Positions 16,261 to 25,770 of a DNA stretch of 64,000 bases are shown in pieces. A model generated the notes under the pieces. That model made no database searches and was not told the origin of the DNA. It saw only the letters and a list, made by a program, of their open reading frames with translations. Source of the stretch: CAWCDJ01 sp963794265 (GTDB lineage Bacteria > Acidobacteriota > Terriglobia > Bryobacterales > Bryobacteraceae); NCBI GenBank assembly GCA_963794265.1, contig CAWCDJ010000004.1:558001-622000 (forward strand). The letters are read 5' to 3'. Each line of letters starts with the position of its first letter. The stretch's first letter is position 1. The position numbers and the translations under genes were made by a program.

Positions 16261-19200
16261 CTACGCATCGCCCGGAGCACCGCTGTGGACAGCGGTGAGG
16301 ACACGGGCACCCTCCACCAAGTCCACGTACTGGTCCAGAATCGCGCGCAACTCCGCCGCGAACACAGGCTCCAGTACGGTATCATGGGCGTCCGCGGCGC
16401 CTAGTTTTACGTAGTTCTGCACCTTCGACGAGAACAGGCCCGACCCATCCCACATCGTCGCGAGGCGCGGATCCAGGTTGAATTCTTCGATATGCCTGGC
16501 CACGACCCCGGTCATGAACTGCGCAATGTAACAGCTATCGTAATTCGGCGGCGGCTGCAACCCACTGAGGTCCTCGGCCTTCAGTTCAGTGTGCCATTCG
16601 ACCGGGCTCTTTTTGGAGTCGGACCAGCTCACCTCGCCAGGGATCGTGGTCCGGGTCACCTCGTTCGATGCGGCCTCACCTACCCAAACGGGAGGCGTAA
16701 GCAAGCCGCGGACTACCTCCTCCTTCGGAGTGAGACTGTGTGCGGCGTCGATGGCCGGGCTATACGCCATTACCTGAGCCCCTGCGTTCTCGGGCACATC
16801 GCGAGTGAACCCATCCTTGAGAGCATTCTCCAACATCCTCTTTGTCTTATCCGCACTGCCGATCCACGCCAGTAGCGATGCGCCCCTGCCCCCGAAGTAC
16901 GCTTGCAGTACGGGCCGCTTGGGCTTGGACTTTCGTGCGTGAAGTCCCATATAAAACGCGAGCCCGCTGAAGAACAAGTAGATGAGGCTTCGAACCTCCA
17001 ACCACGGGGATTCCGAAACCGCCAGCTTGCTCTGGAGAAACACAACGAACGGGTGCATTTTTGGATCGGAAGAGGCGCCTGGCTGCGCCAGCACGGCATT
17101 GATCAACAACTCCGGATACGCTTCGAATTTCTGGGCGTATCTTTCGTCCCAGGGAGTCTTCATGCAAACCCTGTAAAGCGTGCTAACGAATTCTCGGTTA
17201 CGCCAGAAACGCGGCAATATATTGTTGCCCGCCAGCTTTATCGAAACTTGGTCTAGAAGCCTCGCCCCACTCCAAAATCCGATGTCGGTCGAACCACCGC
17301 CAATGTCGGCTGCAAGCGAGAAACTGTCGGCCAGCACCAGCAGAATGGGAGGAGTAACCTTCGCGAGACACCGGCAAATCGCATCCGACTCGGTCAGGCC
17401 TGGCCCTGCGACAACCGTCATGCCGCCACCCCTTGTCAAGGTGGCGGCGACATTCGGCCAGAAGTCGGTCATGGCCCCCTTCGAACCCTCCGGGAGCGCG
17501 AGCGGATACGACCACTCGAAGGTCAGCTTCCCAACCCCCGAATTGCGAGCCTCGCTGGCTATGAGATAGGCGACGCTTTCAAGGTAGGAGCGAAGCGGCA
17601 GGTTATGAGACCCGCCTCCCCTGCCCCACTTCACCTCTCGCAGAAAGGTACCCGCCATGTCGGGATAGAACAGGAAACGCGGGCTGAACTGAGTGTTCAC
17701 GGGTATATCCGAGATGACCCGCGGCTGAATCGCCTCTTGCGCCAGGAGGGTGACGAACGGCGCATCGAGGGTCTGCTCAGGATATAAACCCGCCAGGACT
17801 TGCTCCTTCATGCCCGCCTCGGCCACGGTCAGGAATCTGAGCCGGCCGGGTATGGGCATCGGCGCGGGCCCGCCCCCGCGATCCACCAGAAGATGGGTGC
17901 TGGACGTCCCAAAATCGACGCCCGCGCGCCATTCCAGCGTGGGGTTTATCGGCGCCGGGGACCGCATTGCGGCTCGAAGCACAACGCCAACGGAATGCGT
18001 CTCTTCTTGGCTGGCGTTGGGTGGATGCTTGAACTTGGCATACACGGAAAAGCCCATCACGGCCTGTTCGGTCGGCCAAATTGTCTGCCCCGCCGACGCC
18101 CGAGTCAACTCGACGCCGTTTGGCAACATCGGAGCCATTGTCAAGTTTGTGACGTCGGGAGATGCACAGGCGGCGTAGTTGATGGCCCAATCCGCGGCGG
18201 CAAAATCGGGCCAAACAGCCAAGGCCGGCGTAGGGCCATTGACCTTCTGCACTTCCGTTTCTCTGTCATAATCCTTCTCGACGGTCAGGGTGCCGCCCCC
18301 CTTCAGCGGCAAGCGAAGCCGAACGACCACGTTGTTGGCGGTAACACTGACCCGCAGCATGTCCGGCTGCCCCACCAACGTGGCGTAGTCGAAATACTTG
18401 AAGAACTCCGGCGTGAGAGGGAGGGTAAAGTCCCAAGTTCCCCGGCCTAGCGCGATACCCTGGGCCGCATTCAAGTCGGCCAGACCCGGAGGCAGAAACT
18501 CCTCCTCCGCGATGACGTACGGAACGTCGACCGTCTTTCCTGTGCGAGCCGTCCATCCCCTCGGGCCCCGCGGCCCAGGAAGGCTTGCGAGGTCGATCTG
18601 ATCAATGAATACCGCATCCCATACCCTCTTCCCGGGGTCCATGCCTTTGCGGCTCAGGACGACTACGTCGGCGGCACCCTCCCGGCCTTTCAACAGGAGC
18701 TGGCTCTGCGCCGTGGGCTGTGCACCGTCGTGTTTTGCGGCACGGGAGAATGCGCTGTAGGGAAGGCGCTCAATGAGGGGTGTGGGGGAAAGCTCCGGGA
18801 CAAAGACATTCGGGTTCTGGTACCCGTCCAACTCTTGCGCCCATTTTTCCAATTCCCCTCGGACGTCGCCTGCCTTGGACTCGAGATGGCCCGCCATCCC
18901 CCAGACGCCGCCCTCCAGCACAATCTCGACCCAGCGACGCATAACGGAGAGTTCGTAGCTTTGCGGGTCGTTGGCCCAAGGCTCGTACAGGAGGGGGTCC
19001 GCGAGCAGCCCATTCCTGTCCTTCCAAAATACCTTGGCGGGGCACTTGTAATTGGCTGCGGTGTAGCCAATGGTCCAGGGCGAGGTGGCCCCTACCAGTG
19101 CATCGTCGCAATACAACAGCCACCAGCTATCCCAGTCCTCGGGAGCGTACGGCAACTGGTTGTAAAGGATGGTCGCGATATGGTCGTCCCGATTGCCTTT

Positions 19201-19572
19201 GGTGTCGAGCGCCGCGGGGGTCGCCGATGGCGCGTCCGGCGAAATGACGGAATATGGCTTGGCCACTAAGGTCAAACCGGCGATCTCCTGTAAAGCGAAA
19301 AGCGCCATGAGGCCGCGCCACTCCGACTTCACCGCGGCATGCAGCGGATGTTCGGGGTTGCAGAGAGCCTGGTAGAACTGGATCGGGCGCGAAAAGGCCG
19401 AAGGGACGCTGTGCGCCACGTGCGTATCTTTTAGCTCGCCAGAAATGGCGATGCTGGCGGCATAACGCTCCAGGAAATCGCGGCTGTCGGTATCGGTGAC
19501 CCACGCGCCCGCTTGCGGCGCGGGGAGTTGCGCCGCTTGCTCATCCACGGCGTGCAAGTAGAAACGGCTCAT
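16261..19572 (-). CDS. Large actin/Hsp70-fold ATPase candidate
   Basis: 1103 residues; ATG 19572 with AAAGGAG, 17 bases after the tubulin-like gene. Residues 1-300 are a unique helical N-terminal region. The remainder carries actin-superfamily signatures: phosphate-1 DFGTSSTHLL (553-562), phosphate-2 DIGGGSTDIGFW (756-767) and an adenosine-type GGRGA loop (895-899), with a hydrophobic helix (about 862-880) between. These are the elements needed to bind ATP, and unlike the paralogue at 8799-11159 they are intact. No signal peptide is visible. SrfB-like virulence proteins are similarly large actin-fold proteins, but I cannot show kinship. I infer a filament-forming or chaperone-like ATPase working with the tubulin-like gene. 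Confidence 0.85.
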   Translation of the reverse strand: MSRFYLHAVDEQAAQLPAPQAGAWVTDTDSRDFLERYAASIAISGELKDTHVAHSVPSAFSRPIQFYQALCNPEHPLHAAVKSEWRGLMALFALQEIAGLTLVAKPYSVISPDAPSATPAALDTKGNRDDHIATILYNQLPYAPEDWDSWWLLYCDDALVGATSPWTIGYTAANYKCPAKVFWKDRNGLLADPLLYEPWANDPQSYELSVMRRWVEIVLEGGVWGMAGHLESKAGDVRGELEKWAQELDGYQNPNVFVPELSPTPLIERLPYSAFSRAAKHDGAQPTAQSQLLLKGREGAADVVVLSRKGMDPGKRVWDAVFIDQIDLASLPGPRGPRGWTARTGKTVDVPYVIAEEEFLPPGLADLNAAQGIALGRGTWDFTLPLTPEFFKYFDYATLVGQPDMLRVSVTANNVVVRLRLPLKGGGTLTVEKDYDRETEVQKVNGPTPALAVWPDFAAADWAINYAACASPDVTNLTMAPMLPNGVELTRASAGQTIWPTEQAVMGFSVYAKFKHPPNASQEETHSVGVVLRAAMRSPAPINPTLEWRAGVDFGTSSTHLLVDRGGGPAPMPIPGRLRFLTVAEAGMKEQVLAGLYPEQTLDAPFVTLLAQEAIQPRVISDIPVNTQFSPRFLFYPDMAGTFLREVKWGRGGGSHNLPLRSYLESVAYLIASEARNSGVGKLTFEWSYPLALPEGSKGAMTDFWPNVAATLTRGGGMTVVAGPGLTESDAICRCLAKVTPPILLVLADSFSLAADIGGGSTDIGFWSGARLLDQVSIKLAGNNILPRFWRNREFVSTLYRVCMKTPWDERYAQKFEAYPELLINAVLAQPGASSDPKMHPFVVFLQSKLAVSESPWLEVRSLIYLFFSGLAFYMGLHARKSKPKRPVLQAYFGGRGASLLAWIGSADKTKRMLENALKDGFTRDVPENAGAQVMAYSPAIDAAHSLTPKEEVVRGLLTPPVWVGEAASNEVTRTTIPGEVSWSDSKKSPVEWHTELKAEDLSGLQPPPNYDSCYIAQFMTGVVARHIEEFNLDPRLATMWDGSGLFSSKVQNYVKLGAADAHDTVLEPVFAAELRAILDQYVDLVEGARVLTAVHSGAPGDA

Positions 19573-19589
19573 GGCGTGTGCTCCTTTGG

Positions 19590-21185
19590 TCAGTCTGCAT
19601 TGCGATACACCCGTTCGATGTACCGGTTGCCGGCATGAGCCAGCACGGCGAGGTAGTCGGGGGCCCCCCCGGCGCCACCCTTCTCCTTAGGGACCTTGAC
19701 CATGGCAGTGAAGAAATCGTCCAAAGGATCGGGTTTAGCGCCCGCGGACAGATCTGGCCACACCAGGTTGGCAAGGCGAGCCAGATCGATGGAGACTTTG
19801 CCGGCCTGGCCCGCCCGGAACGGGGTGCGATTGAACATCCGGACATCGGTGGAATTCTCAAGATTCACGATCTGAGACCACCATGGGAAGTGATAGATCT
19901 CGAAGAAGTCGGCCAGCTTCTTGATCGCTGCGGCGTTGTCCTCCGTGCGCAGAGACCGGCGACGGAATCGATCGAGATACCACGGGACGCAGTAGGGACG
20001 GCGATCCACCGCGCCGTGCCCAAACTCCATAAGGGGAACGCCGAAGCCTAAATGCACCGCGCCGACGAGAAAGAAGCGGAGGAGCGACTCGCAAATGGCC
20101 TGGCGCTTAAGGTGCATCAGCGGCAGATCGAGCCAGTCGATCAGGCTCTTCTTCTTCTCCGGCAAGTCGGTATCCTGCCGCGGGCCGGCAAACGCGCACC
20201 CGATCTTTCCGCGCAGCCTCTCCTGCGGCAACTGGAGGAATTCCAGAGCGGCAAGCGCGGCCAGCAGATCGACGAAATGGGCCGGGTTGGCCTGCTCGGG
20301 CCCGCCGGGGCAATACTTCACTTTCATCATGTCGGCGTCGCCCACCCAATACACGGCGTCGAAGGGCCAGTCATTATTCTCGCGAAGGTGCTGATAAAAC
20401 CCGATGGCGCCCTGCGTGGCCAGGGCGAACCACTCGGACTTGGCGGCCAGCCGACCGTCGGCGAAGCGCTTCGCCGCCACGCCCTGACCCGTCGGTTGCA
20501 CAAACGAGAAGTAAGGGACCATCGCCACAACGCCAATTTTCAGGCGCTCGGCGCTGATCTCGGGGATAGTGCGGATGAACCGGGCAATGGGATGTATGGC
20601 CGAGGCCCCGGTGCCGCCGAACACCGAGCCGGCGACGCACACACGGCTCCCGTCGGTCTTGCCCAGTTCGATCTTAAGCCGGGCGATCAATTGCGCCCAC
20701 GGAGGGTTCTTGGCGTGCAATGAGATTAACGACAACGCCGCGGCCCCTATTGCCGGGTGCCCACGAAATCCCTGACCCAGTTTCTCGTCCAGCTCCGCCT
20801 TCGTGAACAGTAGATGGACGACATCAGGGCTCGTTCGGGTGGTCTTCAAAACGTCGTAGTTCAGAAGGTCGTGCAGCGTGTCGTCGGGCTGCACGGGAGT
20901 CCAGATTTTCAACCCCCGCTCTCCGCCTTCCTGGCCTTCCGGGTCCAGCAGGTCCAGTCTCGTGCCAAACAGTCGCAAGTCTTGCCCCAGACGGCCGCCA
21001 TAGATCTGCTGGCACTCGACGTACTTCTCCAGGAGCCCCTTGACACGGCTGAAGTTGCCGTTCGCCTTGTCGGGGTCGATCACCATCACCTTCAGCTCCG
21101 GCGGGCCCAAACCCGCGGCGCAGAGGTGCAGTACGGCCTCTAGGACTCTGGTTGCCGAGCCGCCGGCGCATAGTAGCGTGTGCAT
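19590..21185 (-). CDS. Tubulin/FtsZ-like GTPase candidate (Tubulin_2-like)
   Basis: 531 residues; ATG 21185 with GGGAGG. The order of motifs fits a tubulin-type GTPase: N-terminal CAGGSATRVLEA (6-17, T1-like), VIDPDKANGN (35-44, T2/T3-like D.D..N), GSVFGGTGASAIHP (186-199, the GGTGxS phosphate loop), then GGPEQANPAHF (294-304), as in bacterial tubulin-like proteins. It is longer than FtsZ (about 380) and lacks the FtsZ C-terminal peptide. The genes around it (vWA lipoprotein, membrane proteins, actin-fold ATPase) recall a proposed FtsZ-like/vWA membrane-remodelling system. GTP binding is inferred from motifs only. Confidence 0.82.
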   Translation of the reverse strand: MHTLLCAGGSATRVLEAVLHLCAAGLGPPELKVMVIDPDKANGNFSRVKGLLEKYVECQQIYGGRLGQDLRLFGTRLDLLDPEGQEGGERGLKIWTPVQPDDTLHDLLNYDVLKTTRTSPDVVHLLFTKAELDEKLGQGFRGHPAIGAAALSLISLHAKNPPWAQLIARLKIELGKTDGSRVCVAGSVFGGTGASAIHPIARFIRTIPEISAERLKIGVVAMVPYFSFVQPTGQGVAAKRFADGRLAAKSEWFALATQGAIGFYQHLRENNDWPFDAVYWVGDADMMKVKYCPGGPEQANPAHFVDLLAALAALEFLQLPQERLRGKIGCAFAGPRQDTDLPEKKKSLIDWLDLPLMHLKRQAICESLLRFFLVGAVHLGFGVPLMEFGHGAVDRRPYCVPWYLDRFRRRSLRTEDNAAAIKKLADFFEIYHFPWWSQIVNLENSTDVRMFNRTPFRAGQAGKVSIDLARLANLVWPDLSAGAKPDPLDDFFTAMVKVPKEKGGAGGAPDYLAVLAHAGNRYIERVYRNAD

Positions 21186-21208
21186 GAAAACCTCCCAGGC
21201 GTTACCCG

Positions 21209-21664
21209 TTAGACCTTATGCTTGAAAAGAAGCCCGTAAGGCCGGTATTTGAACTTTGCTGGCGTAATACCGGGCAAGCAGATAAGAATGTAGGCGATGA
21301 ACAGGGTCCAGAGTGCCGTCCAGACTCCGACCGAGAACGAGCCTTGTACCCACGAAACCACCGCGCCGTGGAACTCCTGGTCGTAGCGGACGCCGTAATA
21401 TGCTGCGAGGACGACGCCCGCAACGAGCGTAATGAGCAAGCGAATCATCGGTGTGTAAGGGCCGAAGACGTCCGCCGGGGTCCTCAGCTTCTTGCGGAGC
21501 GCGGCGCTTCTGTACCAGAGCAGAGCGAGCGTGACCATCAGGGCCAGCACGACAAGAGTCACCGCGGCCAACTCGTCCCGGAACGCCAGCCAGCGGATCA
21601 GGGGGATATTGTCGCGATCCGGCGGCACGCCCATCCAGAAATAAACGATCCTGCCCAGCAACAT
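21209..21664 (-). CDS. Small integral membrane protein, three to four TM helices
   Basis: 151 residues; ATG 21664 with AGGAGG. Hydrophobic segments at about 30-52 (VTLVVLALMVTLALLWY), 72-92 (LLITLVAGVVLAAYYGV) and 110-135 (VWTALWTLFIAYILICL) are clear TM helices; the N-terminal LLGRIVYFWMGV may be a fourth. There are basic loops between helices 1 and 2 (RSAALRKKLRTP). It lies nine bases downstream of the vWA gene and 23 upstream of the tubulin-like gene, so it is almost certainly cotranscribed. It may be a membrane docking subunit for the cytosolic NTPases. I recognise no family. Confidence 0.8.
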   Translation of the reverse strand: MLLGRIVYFWMGVPPDRDNIPLIRWLAFRDELAAVTLVVLALMVTLALLWYRSAALRKKLRTPADVFGPYTPMIRLLITLVAGVVLAAYYGVRYDQEFHGAVVSWVQGSFSVGVWTALWTLFIAYILICLPGITPAKFKYRPYGLLFKHKV

Positions 21665-21673
21665 TTGGTCCTC

Positions 21674-23020
21674 CTAGCTGCCTCGGCCAAAAGCGATGAA
21701 ATGATCTGAAAATACCACATTTTCGGTAATCGCGCGAATCATCGCCTCGACGATCACCGAGAGATACAGCGTCCGATCGCCGCTCGACGGGGATTGGTCG
21801 TTGAGCGTACTCCAGCCATCCACCCACTCCGGTGGTGCCAGATTGCCCTTGCCCGCTCGCGCCCGAATGCGGAGAACAACCCAGGAGTCGGCACCCGGCC
21901 TGGGCAGTTGAGAGAGCCGGAGAACAAACAGAGTCTCAGGCGGCTTCCCTGGCACGATTTCCGACTGCTCCACTTTGACCGGCGCGGGGTGCGAAGGATG
22001 TTTACCGGGCAATATATCGACCCTTTCGACCGTCAGGCTATAGCCTGTCGAGTTGAGCACCGGGACCCGCCGCTTGACGCGGAAGCGGAATTCCGCGGTG
22101 CTACCGCCCGCCTCAGGCGGGTCGTTTTCGGCGAGCCTGTCGATAAGCGCGTCCGGCGAAGCACGGGTTGCAAGCGGCTCGGCCTGCATGTACCTAACCC
22201 AGACGATCGGTGCCCTGCGGGAAGAGACGAATTCCCGAGCTTCGACCTCGATGGGAGGCAGCGTTGGCTCGAATGAGGCTTCCGGGCTCAGACCCGCCAG
22301 AACGTATTTCCGGAATGTCTCGAGCGCTGGCCTGTTCGGAGCGAAAATCAGGACATAGAATGGGCGGCCCCGCCGTGTTCCGCCCTCGCTGAGGTTGAGC
22401 GGATACGAGCCACCCGTGCCCATCGAGATGTAATAGGTTCCGGAAAAACCGGACCGGAAGGCCAGAAGGAGCATCTCCGGCCGGCGGGCCGCAAGGAGGT
22501 CCGCGAACTCCTTGACCAAATCCATCTGGTGAAGCAGCTGGGTCGATTGGACAAGATCGCTGATTACCACTGAGATCTCTCCGCTCCGAAGGTGACTGCT
22601 CACCCTTTGCAGCAGTTCCGTCAGGTGCGTTTCGGCCCCGGAATACGTGGATAGCTGAACGATCGACCGCTCGATGTTTCCGGTAAGCCTCTCGAACCCG
22701 GAGGCGAACTGATAAGACCGCATTGTGTAGGAGGCGGTTGTCAGTTTGTGCGAAATATTAAGGGCAACATTTGTGAACTTCGACCCGGGATAGGCGGCGA
22801 ATCCGCGCATGGACATCGACGTATCAATGTACAGGTTCACCGGCGGCTTAGGCTCGAGATCCGGCATGGGCTCGGGCTTCGCATTGAAAGCGGCAAGGAC
22901 GTCATCCTTGCTGGGTGCCCAAGTCGGCGGTCCCGCGCACCCCACCAACCACCAGGCAAGCGCGAGCAGGAACCCTGTTCGGAAATTGACGCTTCGCGAG
23001 ATCCGCATGAGCGTGCGCAC
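21674..23020 (-). CDS. von Willebrand factor A-domain lipoprotein
   Basis: 448 residues from GTG 23020, seven bases after a perfect AAAGGAGG that lies inside the end of the preceding gene. The signal peptide ends in a lipobox (WWLVGC, Cys28), so a lipid anchor is predicted. The vWA domain starts at about residue 60 with a complete MIDAS: DTSMS (Asp66, Ser68, Ser70), a Thr in GAETHLT (131-134) and the Asp of ISDLV (Asp155), so it should bind a divalent metal and a ligand protein. The C-terminal 200 residues are beta-rich. In the proposed FtsZ-like/vWA systems such a protein works outside the membrane; here it presumably links envelope targets to the channel and small TM proteins. Confidence 0.87.
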   Translation of the reverse strand: MRTLMRISRSVNFRTGFLLALAWWLVGCAGPPTWAPSKDDVLAAFNAKPEPMPDLEPKPPVNLYIDTSMSMRGFAAYPGSKFTNVALNISHKLTTASYTMRSYQFASGFERLTGNIERSIVQLSTYSGAETHLTELLQRVSSHLRSGEISVVISDLVQSTQLLHQMDLVKEFADLLAARRPEMLLLAFRSGFSGTYYISMGTGGSYPLNLSEGGTRRGRPFYVLIFAPNRPALETFRKYVLAGLSPEASFEPTLPPIEVEAREFVSSRRAPIVWVRYMQAEPLATRASPDALIDRLAENDPPEAGGSTAEFRFRVKRRVPVLNSTGYSLTVERVDILPGKHPSHPAPVKVEQSEIVPGKPPETLFVLRLSQLPRPGADSWVVLRIRARAGKGNLAPPEWVDGWSTLNDQSPSSGDRTLYLSVIVEAMIRAITENVVFSDHFIAFGRGS

Positions 23021-24424
23021 TTAGGAGCCTCCTTTACCTATCGGCGCTGGATTGGTTAGATCAGTCCCGGCTGCGCGCGGCGGCTCTGGCCAGCGCCGGG
23101 GTGATTGCTTCATGGCGGTAACGAATAACATCGCCGTGAAGACCAGCTCCAAGATATTCTCGACCGAAGTCCACAAGCGTGCCTCGTTCGAAATCGGGCG
23201 AATGTCCCCATACCCGGTCGTGGTGAACGCGACGAAGGAGAAGTATAACAGGTCCGTAAAGCTCGTTGTGACGTTCAATTCCATCGACATCTTCGCGGCC
23301 GACCCGACGTCCGGGACCAAGCGGTCGGCGTAAACTCCCACGGCCCTCCAGGGCGCTTCCCCGACGGCAGTGTCGAGCTCTTTGGGATCCGCGGCCGGCC
23401 ACAGCACAGCCAAGGGATTATTGTCTTTGGTCTGTACGATGGGCTGGCAACCAGCCTTGAAGATGGCGGATGCCAAGGACAAGAGTTCCGGACTCGCTGA
23501 CTTGCCTTGCTCGCCAATGTAGGCATTTACCGTAAGGTAAAGCAAGTCCTTAACCGCCTGGCCCCTACGCGCCGCAATCTGCTGGTTTCCATTCCCGTCC
23601 ACCCGCACATCGCCTGGTACCGGGCGCCGGTCGGCGCCACAATGGAACCAAACCTCATACGCAATCTCCCCTGCCGGGTATTCCTGCTTCTGGATGCCGG
23701 TGAGCGCCGCGACGAACTCTCGCTGGACGGTGTCGTTCGTTTGAATGGGCTGCTCGGGCGCGCCGTCGTTCGGGGAGATCGTACAATCAGGCGAAGGGCC
23801 CACGGGAATCGCCTTTTCACAGCCTATAGAAACGATCCGCGCGTCATGGTACTCTCGCTTCGGCAAGAAGCTCAGTCTCGCGCAGGGGTCGATCTCCGTC
23901 AGCCTGTAACACGCGGGAAACTGGAACGACCCACGAAACAGCTCGGTGTGTCGCATGGAATAGCTCGCATCGAGCACTTCGGCGGGCCGGTCCTGGGCGA
24001 ATACACCGATGGCTTGGGACCGCCGACGCAGGAGAGCTACTGTCAGCGAACCCGGCGGGATCGTTAAGTTGAGAGGCAAACCGTCTCCCTGGCGATACCG
24101 GGATTCAGCTGGCTTCACATGGCTCCGATGTTGCCCAGTACTCACCGCCTCCTCTTGTTCGCGCGCCTGTTGCTCCGGATCGTTTACGGCATGATCCAGT
24201 AGCCAGTTGAAGCTTGCCGCCCCCGCCGAGTACAAATCGTGGTAAATAAAGCCGAAGGCTGCACCGATTGATAGGTAGCAGAGACCCACGAGCAGGACCC
24301 TGAAGCTCCGCGGGCCGCATAGACCTTGCTCGGGAAGGAACATCCAGCACAGGAGTAGGGACACGACCAGAACGATGTACACTACTGACAGCCAGTAACT
24401 CCAGAAGAACGGGTTTGCAAAACT

Positions 24425-25770
24425 GGCTCTGAGCAGGAATCTGACGGGACCCGCAATTTAGGCGGCTTTCTTGAAAACCACAAATTCGGTCCTCGTTGCT
24501 GCCATGCGCTGCGCCTTCAGCAGCAGATATCGTAGATTCTTGTAGCCGCGGCCCCGTCGAAGCAGCGATTTGATGTTGCCGTTGATCGCTTCGACCACTC
24601 CCAGCCGCACCTTCGTCCGGCAGTAGTTCAGAATCCCGTCGAGGTGATCCAAGAGCATCAACGCCAATTTACGGAACGGTTCCAGCCGCTGCCATCGAAG
24701 CTGATCGATCCACCGTTGGAGGTAGTTCAGCATCGCGCCTTCGTATTGATACGTCCAGAGCCGGTCCAGACTCTCTTTCAGTAGATAGGCCTTGAACACC
24801 TTCCGGTTGAGAGCGAACAACGCAGTCAACTCCTGGCGCTTGCTCGAGGACAAGTTCACCCAGCGAGTGAGCAGCAGCCACCGCTTGCCCTTCACCAGAT
24901 CGCGCATCTGCCCTCCTTTGCGGAAGAATTCGGCCCGACGTACCTCGTCAACCGCTTGGTTGGCGTGCTGCATGACGTGGAACTTGTCGTACACGATCCG
25001 GCAGTTCGGCGCATGCTGTTCGATGCTCAGCCGGTACGGTTCCCACATGTCCACGCAAGCCGCCGTAATCCGCATCCGCTGGCCACGGCTCAGTTCGCTT
25101 TCGAAGAACTCGTCCAGCGTTTCCTTCCTCCGCTCCCGACCAAACCAAAGCGGCTCACCGCTGTCCAGGTTGCTGACCACCGTGATGAACTTCTGCTTCT
25201 TCCCCAGATGGATCTCGTCCACCCCCATTTGCACCAACGCCGGCTTTCGCCGCATCGCCGCCCACCGTTCCAGGTACCGCAGGTCAATCGCGCGAACCGT
25301 GCTCGGCGCCAATCCAAACCGCCGTGCCACCTGCCGCGCCGACGCACCTTCGCAGGCTTGGCCCACCGCGTCCTCGAACCGCTTGCTGAACGGCGCTTTG
25401 CTCGGCAACTGCGGCACCTTCTCGATCTTGATTCCGCAATCCGGGCAGCACACCCGGTATACCTCGACCACCACGGTCGTGCGGAACTCCATGCAGGGCA
25501 GATCGCGCACCTCACGTTCGCTGACGTCGTGCGCTGCCTCCAGTTTCCGTCCGCAGCCAGAGCAAACCAGCTTCCGATTCCCTCGCTTGCGTCGGACCCA
25601 AAGCTTGAGCGTCTTGCCGCGTTCGTTGATCTCGTGTCGGTAAACCCGATATCCGGGCCACCCCAGTAATTTCGTCAGTTCGCTGTCTCGCAAACCGCTG
25701 AGTGTACCGGAATCCCGTCCTCTGTGAAAAGCCGCCCTGCTTGGCGTCTATCGAATTCCTGCTCAGAGCC
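24425..25770 (-). mobile_element. ISL3-family insertion sequence (1346 bp)
   Basis: Terminal inverted repeats begin GGCTCTGAGCAGGAAT at both ends (24425-24440, and the complement at 25755-25770), the GGCTCT start being typical of ISL3. An exact 8-bp target duplication GCAAAACT flanks it (24417-24424 and 25771-25778), the size expected for the family. A single transposase gene (24458-25693) fills it. It splits the channel-like gene. Confidence 0.96.
24458..25693 (-). CDS. ISL3-family transposase
   Basis: 411 residues, starting at TTG 25693 without a strong ribosome-binding site. The N-terminal zinc-binding part has CxxC pairs (CSGC, CCPDC), followed by a helix-turn-helix (ASARQVARRFGLAPSTVRA, about 115-133). 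The DDE core has Asp in QMGVDEIHLG (about 158), Asp in ACVDMWEPY (about 216), and Glu in VEAINGNIKSLLRRGRG (about 370), the typical ISL3 end motif. It is intact and the terminal repeats match well, so the element could be mobile. It lies on the same strand as the gene it disrupts. Confidence 0.95.
   Translation of the reverse strand: MRDSELTKLLGWPGYRVYRHEINERGKTLKLWVRRKRGNRKLVCSGCGRKLEAAHDVSEREVRDLPCMEFRTTVVVEVYRVCCPDCGIKIEKVPQLPSKAPFSKRFEDAVGQACEGASARQVARRFGLAPSTVRAIDLRYLERWAAMRRKPALVQMGVDEIHLGKKQKFITVVSNLDSGEPLWFGRERRKETLDEFFESELSRGQRMRITAACVDMWEPYRLSIEQHAPNCRIVYDKFHVMQHANQAVDEVRRAEFFRKGGQMRDLVKGKRWLLLTRWVNLSSSKRQELTALFALNRKVFKAYLLKESLDRLWTYQYEGAMLNYLQRWIDQLRWQRLEPFRKLALMLLDHLDGILNYCRTKVRLGVVEAINGNIKSLLRRGRGYKNLRYLLLKAQRMAATRTEFVVFKKAA

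Noticed and set aside
25512..25770. C-terminal extension of the channel-like 5' fragment through the ISL3 end
   Set aside because: This is read-through into the IS in a non-native frame; the true continuation lies beyond the IS at 24416.
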